A program made the translations under genes and the position numbers. Under the pieces are notes generated by a model, which was given only the letters and a program-made list of their open reading frames with translations, had not been told where the DNA came from and made no database searches. From Gigaspora rosea (lineage: Eukaryota > Glomeromycota > Glomeromycetes > Diversisporales > Gigasporaceae), in NCBI GenBank assembly GCA_003550325.1, contig QKWP01000580.1, forward strand, positions 179,588 through 243,587: a stretch of DNA of 64,000 bases. The letters run 5' to 3'. Shown piece after piece: positions 11,641 through 22,867 of the stretch. Positions within the stretch are counted from its first letter, which is position 1. Every line of letters starts with the position of its first letter.

Positions 11641-12866
11641 CTGGATTATCAATTAAGCTTTTTTTACAATAGTTTCAAAATTATATTAATAATGCAGTAT
11701 TTAAGCAATTAATAGTTGGTTGTTAGTTAGATATTTTTTAAATACAAAGGATTTTAATCTATTTTTTATACTAGAGTTTTATAACTCTAATAACTTTTTT
11801 ATTATACTTTTTTTTTATTGCTTTTAGGTTTGTTTTTTTGAAAAAGTATTTTAAACTGCACAAATAATGTATAACTAAATAAAAATTATTAGCCAATTAT
11901 ATAAAAGTCCACTGGTGCTACTTTATTATATATCTGGTTTGTAGTGCAACTAAAATTCTTTAAAGTTCATTTAATTATGATTATATTCAGGATTAGATGT
12001 TAGAGAAAGTATTTAATATAGTAAAATTAACAAAGGTTGTTTTATATACTTTTTTGAAAAATGGGCAATTTTTGACAAAATAGATGTTTGTTTTAAATTT
12101 TTTTATCATATATGTTATAATTTCTAATCCTGAAATCTGATTGATAGTGCAGAAAATCTGCACTACAAATATGGTATTCAAGCAGTATTTCTATAAATAG
12201 TATTCTTTTTAATTGGCTGCAAATTAGTATTACATAATACTATATATAAATCAAATTTTCTTAAAGCAAAATATACTATTGTGTATGTTATTTTTTTTTA
12301 TCAAAAAAATCTTTTATTAAAAAAATCAACTATTACCAAATTTTTTAGATTACTATATTGTCTCTGGTTTTTGAAAAGTTGCTATTTATAACTATAATTA
12401 ATAAAAAAAGTATAATCTTTGAACAGGTTCATACTTTTTTTACTAAGCACTAGTTAGAACAAAAGCTTCATCAAAGAAACCAGATTATATAAAATATAAA
12501 GCAACTTTGCAGAACTAAAAGGTTGGTTTTTGTGCACTTAGATCAATATTTTAAAATAATCTGCTATGTTTTCTTTAATACATAATATTAAGAATAGTTT
12601 GTTGATATATTTATATTTAGCAATTTTAACTTATTTATCTGAATATTTTTATACTTGAATTTAGAACAATTTTCAATAAGTAGATGATATTTTTACAACA
12701 AAAAATATTCTAAAGTATTAAGTGAATTCTCTATTAAATACTAGTAGAGGCCAAGAGACAGTTGTTACTTTACTAGCTTTATTAAAAAAAACCAATAATG
12801 CAATAAGTATTGTCTCATAGACTAAGCAACAGGAGTTACTATATAAAATTAATTTTAGTATCATGA
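11641..12866. other. gene-free AT-rich stretch
   Basis: No coding signal. A short hairpin TAGTGCAGAAAATCTGCACTA lies at about 12145-12165. Nothing else recognised. Confidence 0.5.
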
Positions 12867-12920
12867 GTATTAATTGACTTTAAGGTATTAATTGACTTTA
12901 AGGTATTAATTGACTTTAAG
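12867..12920. repeat. 18-bp tandem repeat, three perfect copies
   Basis: GTATTAATTGACTTTAAG occurs three times in a row starting at 12867, 12885 and 12903. Confidence 0.95.
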
Positions 12921-13777
12921 CTATGAGTATTGATACTTATTATTTATTTTTATTGTTTTTTGTATTTTTAAACTCTGTTTCATAGTCTAAAGTTTATAAA
13001 AGTGTAAACTTTAGGATAGTTAAAATAAATAAGCTTCTAATTAAATCTATGACACTACTAAACCATTTTAGCAAACTCCATAAAATTATTTGGCCCAAAT
13101 CAGGATACTAGAGAAGCAGGATCAAATATGGTTTAACAGTTTAATAAAAAAAGTAAGTTGTTAGAGTTAGTAACCTCTATAAATACATTTTAAATCCTTA
13201 TCTAAGTGGCTATATGCTAGACATAAGAATTTTTAGTTGCAATAATGTTAGAAAAGGTCATTTCTTCCTGAGTGTATTCATACTATACTGCATCCAAGAA
13301 GTGTGTCCAGCTTAACTAATGGGGCCAAAAGTTAGCTATTTGACTAAGTCTGTATACTAGTTCAAAAACAAATATCAATACAAGTATTTTTAGCATCTTT
13401 GTCAGACAAATATTTTCTATATAGTAATTTTTGATAGAAGATATTATATGTACAAGGGGCTTACTATGTCTTTTCCAAAGGCTTTCTTGTGGAATATAAT
13501 TTTTCAAAAATTACTATTTGTATAGCAAAGGCATGTAAACTATAAAAATATAGTAGTATATTGTTCAATTAAGATATTTCTATTTGATTTACATTAACTT
13601 TTTTTTTGTAGTTGATATTGTTTTGAAGTTTTTTTGTGTCTTAAAATTCTTTAATATCACAGAAAAAATTAACAAAAAAATTTAAAAAAATTAATAAAAA
13701 ATTTAAAAAAAATTAAAAAAAATTAGAAAGGTAGTGAAGGAACTAAAGAATCTTGGATACAATTCTGTTGGATGTTA
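12921..13777. other. gene-free AT-rich stretch
   Basis: A short inverted pair CTAAAGTTTA / TAAACTTTAG lies near 12995-13020. Otherwise poly-A/T-rich sequence; the open frame at 13316-13507 (minus) has no recognisable features. Confidence 0.5.
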
Positions 13778-14035
13778 GGACTTTGATCTACCAAAATTTG
13801 TGGCAAACAAAGAGTCACTACAAAATAAATGAGTTATATTTAAGACTCTTTAATTTTTAAAAGTTATTTAAAGGATGTAACTTGGGTAAAATTGGTTATG
13901 CAAGGCAGGGCACAAAAGAATACTAACTAGAAGAATTTTTATTGACCAAAGGTGCCTATACATGGACTTGATTCTGCTAAAATTTGTGGCAAATGATGAG
14001 CTACTACAAAATCAAGGGGAGTCATATTTAAGCTC
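13778..14035. repeat. direct repeat pair of about 72 bp
   Basis: Bases 13778-13850 and 13963-14035 are diverged direct copies sharing CTTTGATCT/CTTGATTCT, AAAATTTGTGGCAAA, CTACAAAAT and a TCATATTTAAG-like end. The spacing is about 185 bases. Nature unknown. Confidence 0.65.
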
Positions 14036-14205
14036 CTAAAGCTACCTCTGGTTTTTTGTATAACATCAGAAAACTTAGCCTTTGATTATTATTGATTCTG
14101 ATTGGCTAATCTATGATACCTCTTTAAATGCACACACTCTCTAAGTGCACACTTACACCCGGTCCCAAGGGTGTGCACTTAGAAAGGTATTGCTATATAA
14201 TGATT

Positions 14206-14310
14206 ATAAGTAATAATTGTGTCCTGGACGGTTGTGTATAAACGGAGTTTCATTTCCGATCATATGAAACTGTCTATGATATAATTATTACTTATTTGCC
14301 TAAACGTTGA
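14206..14310. mobile_element. short palindromic MITE at the end of the kinase unit
   Basis: Ends TAAGTAATAATT pair with AATTATTACTTA. A near copy in the opposite orientation lies at 54950-55050, at the corresponding edge of the second kinase unit, so it was present before the unit duplicated. Confidence 0.7.
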
Positions 14311-14879
14311 TTAAAAATTTTCCTATGAAATATTTCTCTTTGAGGGATAAAAAAAAATTAATGCGTATAATAAAAATTTGTTGTTATATCATTAACTTTA
14401 TACTGAAGCAAAAGCGGATTATTAAAATATTATTTACCGGCATTGATCTAATAAACAAATTTAACTTAGTGACATGTTGAAACAAATATGTTGGATAACT
14501 TTATTATTTATAAATGTGACAAAGTGAACTAATAGGGATATTTGCCCGTTTGCATAAATAAACTTAAAACGAGAATACTACCATACAAATATATTATCAT
14601 ACAACTTTCAATTAAATAATGGATGATTAAACTACTAAACTTGTTCTTATGAGGTTTAAACAATTTGTACTGCTAGTAATTATTTGAAAAATAACATAAA
14701 AATAATTCATCTTACATTACCAAAGCTTAAAAGTTCATCATATATTAAACATAGTAAAAAATGGGGTTCTATGATTGATTTTGCCAATTAGAGATAACTG
14801 TAATTTATTTTCTAACAAAATTATTATAAAGAATCCGTAAGTCTTGTCACTGGTGCTTGGATCCGGGTTTTAAAACAGA

Positions 14880-15709
14880 TAATTAATTGATTTGAACTTT
14901 CATATTATTCAAAATATTATTGATTTGTTGATCGCTTCGTTGGATCAAGTTTTATGCATTGGCATGCTAAATCAAAATGATGATAAAAAGTTTTTGGTAT
15001 ATAGTTTGGCTGCGAATCGTTGTATATTTTTTAATTCAAATTCGACATCATCGTTACTATCACTGAACGGGTTTTGTCCAATGAGTATCTCCACCATGAC
15101 GACCCTGAGACTGAAGATATCTGATGCCAGTGTGTATTTTTGGCCTTGTAAAATTTCTGGAGGGATATATTGGACAATACCCCAATTTCGTCATTTTATA
15201 TTTCGTCGAATGAAGAGGATAAGCCAAAGTCTATGATATGGGCATTGGGGTTAGGTCTTCAAGAAAAATATTGTTAAGATGAACGTCTTTACGTAATTCC
15301 TTGCTGTGAATGGTTTTAAGATCGAGAATTATGTTATGCAGTAGGGTTAATTTGTCGAACATATTTTGTTGTATACTTTCTTGAAAAGAACGATGAAATG
15401 GTTTTTTCTTCATTTTCTGATATGTTATAATATATTAAGAACTTTTATGTTCGATCTTGTTGTATGCGTTTGCTTTTAAGAGAATTAGTTTAATAAAAAA
15501 TTATGAAAAAGATGAGGTAAATGCTTAAGTAGAATGATAATACCTCTTTTACAAAATGATTATCATTATCTATTTGTTTAGGATCGCATATCCATTTTTC
15601 TTTGCGGATGATTGAGGACCCGACTTGATCGATTTTGGTGATATTTTTGAATTCATCATAATGTATTATGTTTAGCGACATCATGCAAAATTTCATTTAT
15701 TTTCTTCAT
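14880..15709 (-). pseudogene. protein kinase pseudogene, copy 1
   Basis: The minus strand holds a decayed kinase-like gene. It starts at ATG 15709 with MKKINEILHDVAKHNTL. Later blocks are YDEFKNITKID near 15650, FDKLTLLHNIILDLKTIH near 15340-15400, a degenerate catalytic loop (KDVHLNNIFLEDL) near 15255, and a C-lobe remnant toward 14900. Aligned by eye with the better copy at 53139-54037, it has several stops and frame shifts and lacks a usable VAIK-like lysine segment. A shared intron-like segment begins GTATTATCA near 15540. The unit, including its upstream region to about 16060 and downstream region to 14206, is an inverted duplicate of 52745-55060. Confidence 0.8.
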
Positions 15710-16075
15710 GATTGATACCAATATGTTATATAGACGTGTTATTATAAGTTTTAATATTTATAAAACTTTTGAATATCTTCGCCGCTTTCTGAGAATAAAA
15801 AAATATCATCAATGCCTCATATATAGCATAAATTTAAACAATCTTTTATAATTGCTGTCACGAAGTGCATTACATACGAAGCGATGACACACCCGATGTC
15901 ATCAAATTCTGGATTTTGATTATGCACATGTACGTACTTATATATCAAAAAATATAATTTACGCAACGTGTAGATTAATATGAAACCCCAACGTACTTTA
16001 AGTGCATTTCACGTGACCAAGGATATTTTCATTACATCCTAGGCCCTTTGATAGTTCTACTAAAATGATTATATA

Positions 16076-17025
16076 TTGAATATTGCATATAGCGAGTGAA
16101 TGACGAAATAGTTAATAGAAACCAAGTAATTTATTCAATAAATTTTATAAAATTTCGAACAAAGATAAACTTGCCCAAATTCGATAAATATTTTCAATTA
16201 TTTAAAAAATTTTTTATCAAATTTAATTACGTCTATTATTATTTAAAATTTTAACAAACCTTTATCATAAATAATTGATAAATATCTACTGACTTACTCA
16301 TATCCTTAAAAAAGGTTTACATTCAGTCTCCCGGTTGTTAAAAAAAGACATCTGTATAATCTTTCAATGAAGTTAGAAATCGTTATGCTTGGTTGCTTTA
16401 AATCATATCACGACTTTGAAGTTTTGTTATAAACATTAAAAATGAACTTGTGGGTTCAAAATTAATTTAAAGTGAACACTATCCTTGTGTATAAATAAGT
16501 TTATGAATCAAAGAATACAGTGCTATACATTTCAATCTGAATTATTGATCACTGACAATTTTCAGAAACATCTATTAAAATAATAATTACCTGCTATGTG
16601 ATCGTCTTTACTTAAATATATATCTTCGTACCTAGATAGCGGTAATAAAATCAATTTTATTGTATTTTGTAGCATGTCTATATCTTCCATAGTTGCTTAA
16701 ATATATTTTTAAAATTTTTTCATTGGAATAAACTAAACAGTGTCCTATGCCCGTTGTGACTTTTTTGTACCATAGTATTAGTTGCAGTATTAGTTGCGAT
16801 TATATTTAAGTTAGGTTTAGGGTCAAGATTAGTATAAAATTGCGAGAGGATCATTTTTTGTTAGAATTACACAAGGTCACCCTAGTAAAATTTTGAGATA
16901 TAAAAATAGAGAAGTAAATTTGATGAGTATAAATATTTATCAATGAATTATTTTCTTTAAAAGTAAAGACAGGTAATCGGAAATGGCCAGCTACGGGGAT
17001 GCGATCCGTTCAAAATTATTTATAC
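16076..17025 (+). repeat. dispersed repeat family A, plus copy
   Basis: Begins ATATTGCATATAGCGAGTG and runs through landmarks TTTACATTCAGTCTCCCGG (16320), AATTAATTTAAAGTGAA (16460), ACCTAGATAGCGG (16630) and CGGAAATGGCCAGC (16977). Other copies: 18480-19110 (+), 27600-28620 (-), 42470-52740 (-, split), 59600-60600 (-), 60970-61790 (+). Non-coding; probably an old non-autonomous transposon. Confidence 0.8.
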
Positions 17026-17520
17026 ATACGAACAATATGGGTTTCTCATCAGAGGCGATATTTTTATTTAATTGTTTTCTTCATATTGCGTATAAAGAAT
17101 AAATTCTTTAATGCATATGTTATTTTGCGCTTGTTTATTTTATTAAAAAAAGAGATTCATATTCAATTTTATATCTTTATGTCTATCATTAAATCTAATA
17201 TTTTCATATTATAAATTCTATTATAGTAATAAAAATTTCATAATCTAATTGATCATAATATAAGAACAAAATCTATCGCGTTAAGAAAAAAAACATAGAT
17301 CTAATCGGCCATGTTGTGATAAAATAGAAAATATATTGTATTAAAAAAAATAATTTGCTCTTATTTCTTATGTTTAATTTTACTATAAGAGTCTAATAAC
17401 AAAAATTGTAGCACCAACCTACGTTCCAGATATTTGCCATTTCGTAATTTATAAAAAAAAAATAAGAATACTTATTTCGAAATATAATGGGTTTAAATAA
17501 ATCCGTTTTTTTTTGTTTTA
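17026..17520. repeat. repeat shared with 31300-31800 in inverted orientation
   Basis: Landmarks TACATACGAACAATATG, ATCGCGTTAAG-like, CATGTTGTGATAAAATAGAAA and GCACCAACCTACGTTCCAGA recur, inverted, at 31310-31760. With the adjoining A-type end this makes a duplicated block of about 800 bases. The 17-kb open frame at 16999-17214 lies in it and is not supported as a gene. Confidence 0.75.
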
Positions 17521-17570
17521 AAGTTCCGAATCAAAAATTATGCGAGCTTAGTCGGTAATAAAAATAATGT

Positions 17571-17934
17571 TTATGGAGAAAGCCCCTCAAACAATGCAGT
17601 TTGAAATTCGGTGTTTTGTAGCGGTATTACTGAATTTTGTAATCCACTAAATGGATTTCCTCCTTCAATCAGGTCATTATATCTTTGAACAGAAATGGAT
17701 GTATTTATGGATAGATGTACATTTTGAGTTCTTTGAGGTCGACCAATCAGGGATGGCATGTCACAATGTCCAATTGATTTCAATTTTTTTTGGACATATG
17801 TCCAATTTCAATTGGACATATGTCCAAAAAAAATTGAAATCAATTGGACATTGTGACATGCCAACCTAGCGACCAATAGCCTGAAGATTTTGGGCTTGAT
17901 GATTCTGTGGTTGGACGTTGTTAACTTGACTCAT
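17571..17934 (-). pseudogene. glutamine-rich exon interrupted by a MITE
   Basis: On the minus strand, ATG at 17934 opens MSQVNNVQPQNHQAQNLQ (plus AIGR), after which a 122-bp MITE is inserted; coding resumes with GRPQRTQNVHLSINTSIS and ends GLSP-stop at 17571. Removing the insert and one copy of the target duplication restores an uninterrupted frame of about 78 residues, and the MITE terminus itself supplies a TAG stop. An acceptor-like TTTATTTTTAG lies just upstream of the ATG, so this may be a last exon rather than a whole gene. Product not recognised. Confidence 0.6.
17747..17868. mobile_element. 122-bp palindromic hAT-like MITE
   Basis: Termini TCAGGGATGGCATGTCACAA and, inverted, TAGGTTGGCATGTCACAATG; arms of more than 50 bases are nearly perfect complements with GGACATATGTCC palindromes inside. 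Flanked by TCGACCAA / GCGACCAA (7 of 8 match). It sits in the coding exon above. Confidence 0.85.
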
Positions 17935-18489
17935 AATCAGACCTAAAAATAAAAGAGACCATATTAGCATCATATAAATGGCTCAAAAGCCTTGATTCGG
18001 AGAAATTTTTCACACGTAAAGAGGATCATTCACAGATTTGTATATGAGAGTTTCTAATGTTAAATTAGCTGTAATTCGTTAGTTTATAATATGGGTATAT
18101 TTAAAAATATCCGAAATTGTTATTCTTTGTTAAATATCCGAATTTTCATAAAAACAATGCCTCATACTACAGTCTTCTATAATATCTACCTATTAAGTAC
18201 TTTTTTTTTTTTTTTACAAAACTCGAAATATTTCTGAGTAGTAGGAATTACAAAAAAGCTAACGCTTGACTAGAGTTGCGGTTATGCCAGTATAATAAAA
18301 CTGATTAGCATAACATTGTATAATGATGTATAATTGGTATTATACCTAGTTAGATTTGTAAAATACCAGTATAATATCAGGTAATATAGATGTCTCACAT
18401 TTAACGTGTAGGCAGTGCATCTGTGCGATATGCACAGTAGATTAATAACAATATCATGCAACGCAATACGGAGATAATAGAAGTCAAGC

Positions 18490-19110
18490 AAATTTTTTAA
18501 TAAAATCTTTATAATAAAACTTCAAACAAGGATAGATTAACAAAAACTTGGCTAAATTCGATAAAAAATTTTTAATTATTTAACCATTTTTTAATCAAAT
18601 TTTTGATTGCGTTTTTGTTAATTTGTTTAAGTTATTATAGTTTAAAGCTTTAAAAAAACCTTCATTACAAACATTTGGTTAATTCCTATTGGCTAACACA
18701 AAAAGGCTTTACATTCAGTCTTCCGGCTGTCAAAGAAAGATATGCATATAATCCTTCAATTAAATTAGAAATTGTTATGTTTGGTTGTTTAGAACTATAT
18801 CACAATCTTTAAGTTTTGTTCTAACGTTAAAAATGAGCTTGTGGGTTGAAATTAATTTAAAGTGAATAGTATCCTTTGAATAACAAAAAAAAATTATGAT
18901 TCAAAGAAGACAGTGCTATGTATTTCAAACTGAATTATTGATTACTGACAATTTTCAGAAATATCTATTAGACTCTGAACTCAATAAATATTAAAATAAT
19001 AATTTTCTACTATATGATCGTCTTTACTTAAAGAAATATCTTCGTACCTAGATAGCGACAACAAAATCAATTTTTATCTTATTTTGTAACGCGCCTATAA
19101 CTCGGATTAA
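18490..19110 (+). repeat. dispersed repeat family A, plus copy
   Basis: Matches 16076-16690: AAATTTTTTAATAAAATCTT start, TTACATTCAGTCTTCCGGC at 18710, AATTAATTTAAAGTGAATAG at 18860, ACCTAGATAGCGACAAC at 19048. The preceding 17935-18490 holds no gene; only a small TATAATACC-type hairpin near 18285-18360. Confidence 0.8.
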
Positions 19111-19939
19111 CTAATTTTCCCCACCAGACGAAGAGAAATCCCTTTTGATTGATGAAATTAGCTTAGAATTTGATTCGAACAAATAACGAAGCACTGTTGA
19201 AAAAATATAAAGATCTAATAGTACGGCAAGGAATTTTTTTTTTTTGTTAGAATACGAAAGGGGTTTAAACCAAATTTTATGTTAATCTGATCTTTTAATT
19301 TGATTTTTAATCGAATGAACCTCTTATAACTCCACAATTGTGTACAAATATTTATTGGATGTGTTATTTTCTTTAAAAGTCAAACAAGCTTTCGGAAATA
19401 TCCACCGTGATAATATAAATCAAAAGAATAAAAAATTTCCATTTTATATTATGCTAAAATTTGTGGGCCTTTTTTAAAATAATAATTTATATTTTGCGTT
19501 TAATACTAACAACTATTAGCGAAAAGTTACGAATATTTACTAAACACCCCATGATCTTGATATGGCGTTTTTTTAAAAAAAAATATATATAAATTTAAAT
19601 ATTAGGTATGTAATAAATTGCCCTGTTAATCAATCAAAACAATAAAGTTCAGAATTCTTGGGTTAATCCAATAGAATTAATGTTTCAATAAAGTCAAAAT
19701 GACGCATTAAAAATAGTTGTTGTAGTATTAAACTACTATATCTATATATTGATTATTTATGTGCATATATAATATTTGTAAGTCAAAAAAATAAAACATA
19801 TACTGAAATTTCGTCGTTAAATTAGGGTTAGGGTTCGATATTAAATTAGGTTAAACAGCTTTATTAGCACCAAAAAGTTGCAAGGAACCTTTTGTTAGCA
19901 CGCAGAAGGCAAGAAGACGATTTTTGAGGTAAATTATTG

Positions 19940-20012
19940 ATTATCAACGTTTTTTTTTTTTTGCTTTTTTATTTTGCTTTTTTTTTTTTTTTTGCTTTTT
20001 TTTTTTTTTTTC
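19940..20012. repeat. poly-T tract
   Basis: Long T runs interrupted by GC pairs. Non-coding low complexity. Confidence 0.9.
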
Positions 20013-20192
20013 AATAAAATCCAGCAAGTAGAGTTGTTCAAAAATGATTTGATTTCAAGGTTTTCATGATGTTCTAGTTTATTTTACTATACTCAATATT
20101 CTTACATTATTTGCATTATAAGGTAATGAATAGAGCATAAATATTTCTCGATATAAAGAAGTATTAATTAAATCATTCGATATGGATAAGTG

Positions 20193-20285
20193 GGATTGGA
20201 ATCAGTTTAAATGACTAAAAAAATTAATCTAATTAACTACAATGGTCAGTTAATTAATTAGTCGAATAAATTGATTCCAATCTTA
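20193..20285. mobile_element. hAT-like foldback MITE (GGGATTGGAATCAG type)
   Basis: Left end GGGATTGGAATCAGTTTA, right end GATTCCAATC inverted; AATTAGTCGA inside. Same family as 2933-3038. It is absent at the matching point of the other B copies. Target duplication not clear. Confidence 0.65.
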
Positions 20286-21020
20286 TAATGAAGTCAAATT
20301 AAAAAATAAACTCTTTCAATATAGTGAATTTCTTAACAATCGCGATTTTTTTTGCTATGTCAAAGTGACTTAATTCATTGAGTGGATATGTAAATGGATT
20401 TTGTCTTGAAAACGACTTTATTAAACATCGTAATTACCATGCCTCATTAGGTTATTTAAAATTAAAGACTCCAAATATGGATGGGAGCATATTTCAGTAA
20501 ATATTGTTATAACTGAAAAATAAAATAGAATCACTACTTAGTACATTATTATGTAAATAAAAAACATCATTTTAATTTTAAGATATTGTTGATTAATTTG
20601 ATTGTCCATTAGCATGGGTTGTAGCCAATACATGTATGTACTATGGATCGGCTGCAATAGATTTTTAATTATAAATGTCATATTAGAATAAAATAAAATA
20701 TCGTATGAATCATTATTTTTAACTCAGGGTTTGTGAAATAATGATATGCAAAGGGGTCTATTTAATTTCCCTGGCAACTATTTCCTCGTTTCGACCCTCA
20801 ACACTAAATCAGGCAACTCTAACTCAGATAACCAACTCGGAATTTCGACAAATCCGTAAACATTCACAAAAAGAAAGAATAAATGAGTGAATGAAGAATG
20901 AATGAATAAAAGAATGCATAAAACCAATTAAACTACACATTTTTTTATGCTAATAATATTTTAATCAATTATTAATCTTGTAGCATGCAAACAACGCGTT
21001 AGTCATAAGTTCACATCAAT

Positions 21021-21212
21021 TTAATTACGTATTAATTTATTCGTGGATCGACTTTTTGCTTTTTTGATCTGGTTAAGCGACTCATACAGCTGGGCAACCA
21101 AAATTCCGGGTCGATTGTCGGAGTGCATCAGAATATTGGTCGCTAGGATCGGGAACTGATCAATTTCGTCCAAGATTATTAAAATTTTACTAATGAAATC
21201 ACATCCCTTCAT
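21021..21212 (-). CDS. exon-like open frame within repeat B, unrecognised
   Basis: A 63-residue minus-strand frame starting MKGCDFISKILIILDEIDQF and ending STNKLIRN. Its base composition is noticeably less AT-rich than the surroundings. The segment 21044-21222 is absent from the paralogous B copy at 24960-24995, so it was either captured here or lost there. An acceptor or donor pair cannot be fixed. It may be a fragment of a host gene; no family recognised. Confidence 0.3.
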   Translation of the reverse strand: MKGCDFISKILIILDEIDQFPILATNILMHSDNRPGILVAQLYESLNQIKKAKSRSTNKLIRN

Positions 21213-21785
21213 TACCTTGTTAGACTTTTATGTCAACCAGGCGAACGTCAAGTCTTATCGTTCCCATAATATTTGGTTAAACTTTCATTCTACTTACTTA
21301 ATTTATCCATAATCAATATAAAGAATTGAATGGTGTCAGATTCAAATATCTTTAATCGCTGGTGGACAGCCTCAAAGCTCCTTTTTTTTAAGCATATCAG
21401 ATAATTTGATCTAGATTATATTCAATTTTTCCATAGATATTATTAAGTTTATCCTGTTGGTGCCATACAGAAATTATAATTCTTTCCTTTGCTAATTGTG
21501 TAATTGATTAAAATATGAGTAATAATTATAAAAAATTAACGCCGTCTTTGTTATAACCGAAAGATTTTTCTTAATTGACAAAGTAGTATTTGAGCAAAGT
21601 CAAATAACAGTGCGTTATGTGCCATTTATTGAAATCCATATTTGTCGTTCTGGATTGGGGCTACATTTAATCATTATATGAGACCTTAAATTTATAAAGT
21701 TTATTGAATTAAAAGGAAAACTATGTGAAAATTCAGTAATATTTACTATAAAGCCCGTTATTTTTTTTGTTTATGTACTCCCGCA

Positions 21786-22118
21786 GTGATTCCCTGCAAT
21801 TTTTCGAATTATTTTAATGTCGCTATTTTCAGAATATACGGCTCTACTATATATATTATTTTGCATTTTTTGTCAAATAATATGAAAAAAGAGGATGAAT
21901 TTACATCCGAAATACAATTGTCCCTCTATATAACCACCTCAATAAAATCATATCATATTAATACATTTACGTTTAGGCCAAGCCATGATTTATTTATAAG
22001 AAAAAAACTTCCATGTAAGCACATCTCCTTTATAAAAAAATTTACTATGGCCCAACTGTGTGATTATATGGAGGAGGATATTCACGCCTTACAACATAAC
22101 AATACATATCCATTCTAA
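21786..22118 (+). CDS. open frame in repeat B, doubtful
   Basis: A 110-residue frame, starting MIPCNFSNYFN and ending HALQHNNTYPF. The corresponding part of the B copy at 25880-26040 is shortened and does not keep the frame, which argues against a conserved protein. No domain recognised. Listed because of its length in an otherwise stop-rich region. Confidence 0.2.
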   Translation: MIPCNFSNYFNVAIFRIYGSTIYIILHFLSNNMKKEDEFTSEIQLSLYITTSIKSYHINTFTFRPSHDLFIRKKLPCKHISFIKKFTMAQLCDYMEEDIHALQHNNTYPF

Positions 22119-22398
22119 TGTTTATTCTTTTAATTTCATCAACTCATATCTAGTTAGTAAACAAATTCTAAATTATCCGAAAATACGCGTATTTCCCAGT
22201 TTTTAAAATAGGATAATTAAAATAAATAGCATTATTCAGGGTATATTTTTTTCCGACTTAATAAAATGTTTATGGCTGTTCATTTCCACTTTCAGTAATA
22301 ATCTGCCGAAATTTCAATATACATATTGCATAAATTACCTCTCACCACTTTAACCGACCACTATATATAGTAAAAACGATAGATCGTCCCAAATTTGG

Positions 22399-22666
22399 GG
22401 GTCGCTTAAAGCCGTTTGCGGACACATGACATAGAGCTAATAAAATTGTTTGTTTTGATCAGCCCGACACTAGCACAACGAAGAAAAAAAAGTGAAAAAA
22501 GTGAAAAACATAAGAAACGAATATCTAAAACTACTTTGGGGCATTAACAAAAAATGTCAGGGGGACAATTTTACTATATAGTACATTCTAACTCTAACCC
22601 CAGATTAACCCTTACCCTAACCCTAATCAAAAAGTCAAAAACATATGACATGGCTTTAAGCATTCT
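22399..22666. mobile_element. Mutator-like MITE, 268 bp
   Basis: Flanked by the 10-bp palindromic duplication CCAAATTTGG (22389-22398, 22667-22676). Termini GGGTCGCTTAAAGCC and, inverted, AGAATGCTTAAAGCC. The interior (GATCAGCCCGACA, GTGAAAAAAGTGAAAAACAT, CCCTTACCCTAACCCTAA) matches, inverted, the interiors of 55273-55556 and 62412-63258. Confidence 0.82.
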
Positions 22667-22867
22667 CCAAATTTGGATGTTGTTACACAATTCATTGAAA
22701 ATCTTTCTATACTGGCTCATTTGTATTATGCAATCAACTTAGAATTCGTAATAAAGCTGGATTCAAATGGATTCATCAGAAATTATTAAAGTACAATGTG
22801 AAAGCCAAAAATTCGCCATTTTGTTGCATAATATAAATGAGCGCCTCTCACAAAGACCATCGTAAAC

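Larger units (their letters stand above)
19320..22220 (+). repeat. dispersed repeat family B, longest copy
   Basis: Direct duplicate of 24066-26150, with partial inverted copy 57560-58470 and fragment 55070-55690. Shared landmarks: AAGTCAAACAAGCTTTCGGAAAT, AAATTTGTGGGCC, TTACCATGCCTCAT, AGCCAATACATGTA, a GAATGAATGA-rich tract, ACCGAAAGATTTTTCTTAATT, ATTATCCGAAAATACGCGTA. This copy contains extra sequence (about 19510-20400 and 21044-21222) missing from the others. Bases 19540-19930 also match 63400-63840. Confidence 0.8.

Noticed and set aside
11448-11672. Open frame of 74 residues
   Set aside because: It lies in the right arm of a long hairpin element and has no counterpart of coding type in the left arm.
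14892-15236. Plus-strand open frame of 114 residues
   Set aside because: It is the antisense shadow of the decayed kinase C-lobe on the minus strand.
22554-22742. 62-residue frame
   Set aside because: It spans the interior and the right end of a Mutator-like MITE with CCCTAACCC tracts.
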